From NCBI GenBank assembly GCA_028819675.1, contig JAPPKT010000105.1, positions 1 through 6,557 of the forward strand: 6,557 nt of DNA, given 5' to 3'. A program made the translations under genes and the position numbers. Shown here piece after piece: positions 5,046-6,557 of the stretch; the stretch's first letter is position 1, and each line of letters begins with the position of its first letter. The notes beneath the pieces are model-generated. The model worked only from the letters and a program-made list of their open reading frames with translations, made no database searches and was not told where the DNA came from. Source of the stretch: Caldilineaceae bacterium (GTDB lineage Bacteria; Chloroflexota; Anaerolineae; Caldilineales; Caldilineaceae).

Positions 5046-6284
5046 GTGACCAGAATGACTGTCGACAAGGCCAGGAACCGAGACAGACTGAAGGGTGCCC
5101 GTTCAGACGCACACTCAGGTCGAGGACACTTTGCGAGGTTTCTCCCGTACTTGCTGACTGTGTATTGTCTGATTGCTCTCTTCCTCTGCGGATTCGGGCC
5201 GCCGACCATGGTGGATCGAGACGTGGCTCCGCGCCAAAGGTATACCGTCGGACAGCTGCGGCAGATTCAGCAGGCACATGCTCCGCCGCGCGGAATCAGC
5301 GCTGTTTCGGTCTTAGTATACGATCTTGAGAGCGGGCGGGAACTCATGGAGAAGGCATCTCGCTTACCGGTTTCGCCCGCGAGCCTGGCCAAACTGATGA
5401 CGGCCCTGCTGGTCTTTGAACAGGACCGCCTTACGGAAAGGGTTACGATTCAACAGGCCGACCTGATCGGTGAAGCTACCATGGGACTGAGCGCGGGAGA
5501 GGAGCTGCGAGTCGAGGAGCTACTATGGGGGCTGCTGATACCGAGCGGCAATGATGCGGCCATGGCGCTGGCACGCCACCACGCAGGGGAGGTGGATGCG
5601 TTCGTGGAGCAGATGAATCTGCGCGCAGGGGATTTGGGCATGCGCGACACGCGGTTCCATAATCCCACTGGATTCGATGCCGACGGTCAGGTAAGCAGTG
5701 CACATGACCTGTTGACTCTCGTCAGACTGCTCTGGGAGTTCCCCTTATTCCGTGAAATAGTTGGTACTTCTTCGACTACGGTGGCCAACCGAGAACTACA
5801 GACGACAAACCGCCTTTTGGGTTCATATTCGGGGGCAAATGGGGTCAAGACCGGTACTACCCAGGAGAGCGGCCAATCTTTGATCGCCGGCGTTGACGTT
5901 GGTGGACATCAGCTCTTTGCCATGGTGCTGGGAAGTGTGGATCGTTACCACGACATGAGATTGGTCTTGCAATCCGTGCGGGGAAACTATAGTTGGGTTC
6001 CTCTGCGCATGCCGAAACGCTCTACTGCGCTGGACCGCCTATTTGATGCCGAGGGCAATCGATGGATTCTGCGTGCAGACGGGGTCAGTGTTGATCCGGC
6101 GGCGATGGAGGCGGTTCCATTTCTTGAGGCGCTCCTGGCAGGGTGGGAGCGGGGGGAGCTCCAGGTCTTCCGGCGCCTTCATACCCCGCCTTCCGGTGTG
6201 TGGACCACAGGCATGCCAGCCGGCATTTTAGAATGGCGCTTGGGCGACTCGTTGATTGCGACGCAGCGCCTCATTGTTCAGTGA
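5046..6284 (+). CDS. D-alanyl-D-alanine carboxypeptidase (peptidase S11, DacA-like)
   Basis: Penicillin-binding carboxypeptidase that removes the terminal D-Ala from peptidoglycan stem peptides outside the membrane, limiting cross-linking. The three active-site motifs of the SxxK acyltransferase fold are present and well spaced: S113-L-A-K116 (within PASLAKLMT), S167-G-N169 (within IPSGNDAA), and K268-T-G270 (within GVKTGTT). FHNPTGFD (204-211) is another S11 block. Residues 32-50 form a single hydrophobic segment after a basic N-terminus, acting as an uncleaved anchor or signal peptide. The last 100 residues (about 312-412) follow the catalytic domain, do not look like a standard PBP5 C-terminal domain to me, and end without an obvious amphipathic anchor. 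The start is uncertain: GTG at 5046 or ATG at 5055; ATG at 5208 would remove the anchor. It lies 231 nt after secF, probably with its own promoter, though none is clear. Confidence 0.95.
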   Translation: MTRMTVDKARNRDRLKGARSDAHSGRGHFARFLPYLLTVYCLIALFLCGFGPPTMVDRDVAPRQRYTVGQLRQIQQAHAPPRGISAVSVLVYDLESGRELMEKASRLPVSPASLAKLMTALLVFEQDRLTERVTIQQADLIGEATMGLSAGEELRVEELLWGLLIPSGNDAAMALARHHAGEVDAFVEQMNLRAGDLGMRDTRFHNPTGFDADGQVSSAHDLLTLVRLLWEFPLFREIVGTSSTTVANRELQTTNRLLGSYSGANGVKTGTTQESGQSLIAGVDVGGHQLFAMVLGSVDRYHDMRLVLQSVRGNYSWVPLRMPKRSTALDRLFDAEGNRWILRADGVSVDPAAMEAVPFLEALLAGWERGELQVFRRLHTPPSGVWTTGMPAGILEWRLGDSLIATQRLIVQ

Positions 6285-6557
6285 TTTAAAGCTACTATGT
6301 CATGTTGTGTGTGTACCGTGTGCGGTCCGCCTGGGCGGAATGTACCGGCGGAATCTCTGTAGCGCTCTCTCGATGGACATAGCGGGGAACGTTGGGCAAT
6401 TAGGGGAGATGCCTCGCCTGTCTTGCCTGCGCCGGCACATACTTGGATTACGCCAAGACGCGGGGTGGGGAGGGGGTGAAGCCCGGTCGCCGCGAGACGA
6501 CGACTTCAAATTAGCCACACACTCGCTACGGCGCGGACAGGAGAGGGGGCGTTGGGG
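6285..6557. other. Tail region without a supported gene
   Basis: It holds a small GTGTGTGT run (6307-6314), the palindrome TCCGCC/GGCGGA (6326-6339), and CTTGG/CCAAG around a six-base loop (6442-6457). Open frames on both strands are Arg/Gly/Pro-rich with no recognisable motif. A plus-strand frame from 6373 runs off the edge but has poor initiation signals. No clear terminator for the carboxypeptidase gene is visible. Confidence 0.5.

Noticed and set aside
4837..5277. 146-residue minus-strand frame
   Set aside because: It overlaps the carboxypeptidase start and the structured spacer; composition and lack of motifs indicate a shadow.
6446..6457. Short identity to the cloning-vector lacZ-alpha region (GATTACGCCAAG)
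   Set aside because: Only 12 nt, with no polylinker or further vector sequence on either side; coincidence.
6300..6518. 72-residue minus-strand frame at the right end
   Set aside because: Arg/Pro/Ser-rich with no motif, ribosome site or neighbour support.
6373..6557. Plus-strand frame open to the window edge
   Set aside because: Initiation signal too close or absent, Gly/Arg-rich translation, no recognisable domain in the visible part; cannot be supported without the following sequence.

Overview
The window comes from a free-living bacterium with moderately GC-rich DNA. The compact SecD (466 aa) next to a separate SecF (315 aa), followed by a membrane-anchored S11 D-Ala-D-Ala carboxypeptidase and preceded by a CYP102/CYP110-like P450 with an AGHETT I-helix, is an arrangement I associate with Chloroflexota (Anaerolineae/Caldilineae-like). 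That assignment is an inference from protein character, not from a search.

Layout. (1) Positions 1-1165, minus strand: a cytochrome P450, cut by the window edge before its heme-cysteine loop. It has a near-consensus sigma-70 promoter (TTGACA-17 bp-GATAAT) at 1292-1320 and palindromic candidate operators on both sides. (2) Positions 1403-1578, minus strand: a compact unit that looks like a complete, very small transcription unit upstream of the P450. It has a promoter (TTGACA-17-AATACT), a full-length Shine-Dalgarno AAGGAGGTGAT, a 19-codon ORF (MDNCSSSTGPIASPQERIL), a 15-bp perfect inverted repeat whose 5' arm lies inside that ORF, and a 12-bp GC-rich hairpin. The Shine-Dalgarno is complementary over 10 nt to a segment inside the ORF, and that segment overlaps the 15-bp arm, so the RNA could switch between two pairings. 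This is the most unusual thing in the window. (3) About 1580-2090: no believable gene, but a patchwork of small palindromic modules and a 7-bp tandem repeat resembling dispersed intergenic repeats. (4) Positions 2094-4814, plus strand: candidate promoter, roughly 200-nt structured leader, secD, a 138-nt gap, and secF. (5) Positions 4815-5045: spacer with a weak terminator-like hairpin, an 11-bp inverted repeat and a UUCG-tetraloop hairpin just before the next start. (6) Positions 5046-6284, plus strand: S11 D-alanyl-D-alanine carboxypeptidase. (7) Positions 6285-6557: no supported gene.

How the genes relate. SecD and SecF form the proton-driven accessory complex of the Sec translocase, which completes export of proteins across the membrane. 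The carboxypeptidase trims peptidoglycan outside the membrane and is probably itself a Sec client, so the plus-strand genes share an envelope theme without obvious strict operon coupling. The P450 is transcribed away from them and its substrate cannot be read from the sequence.
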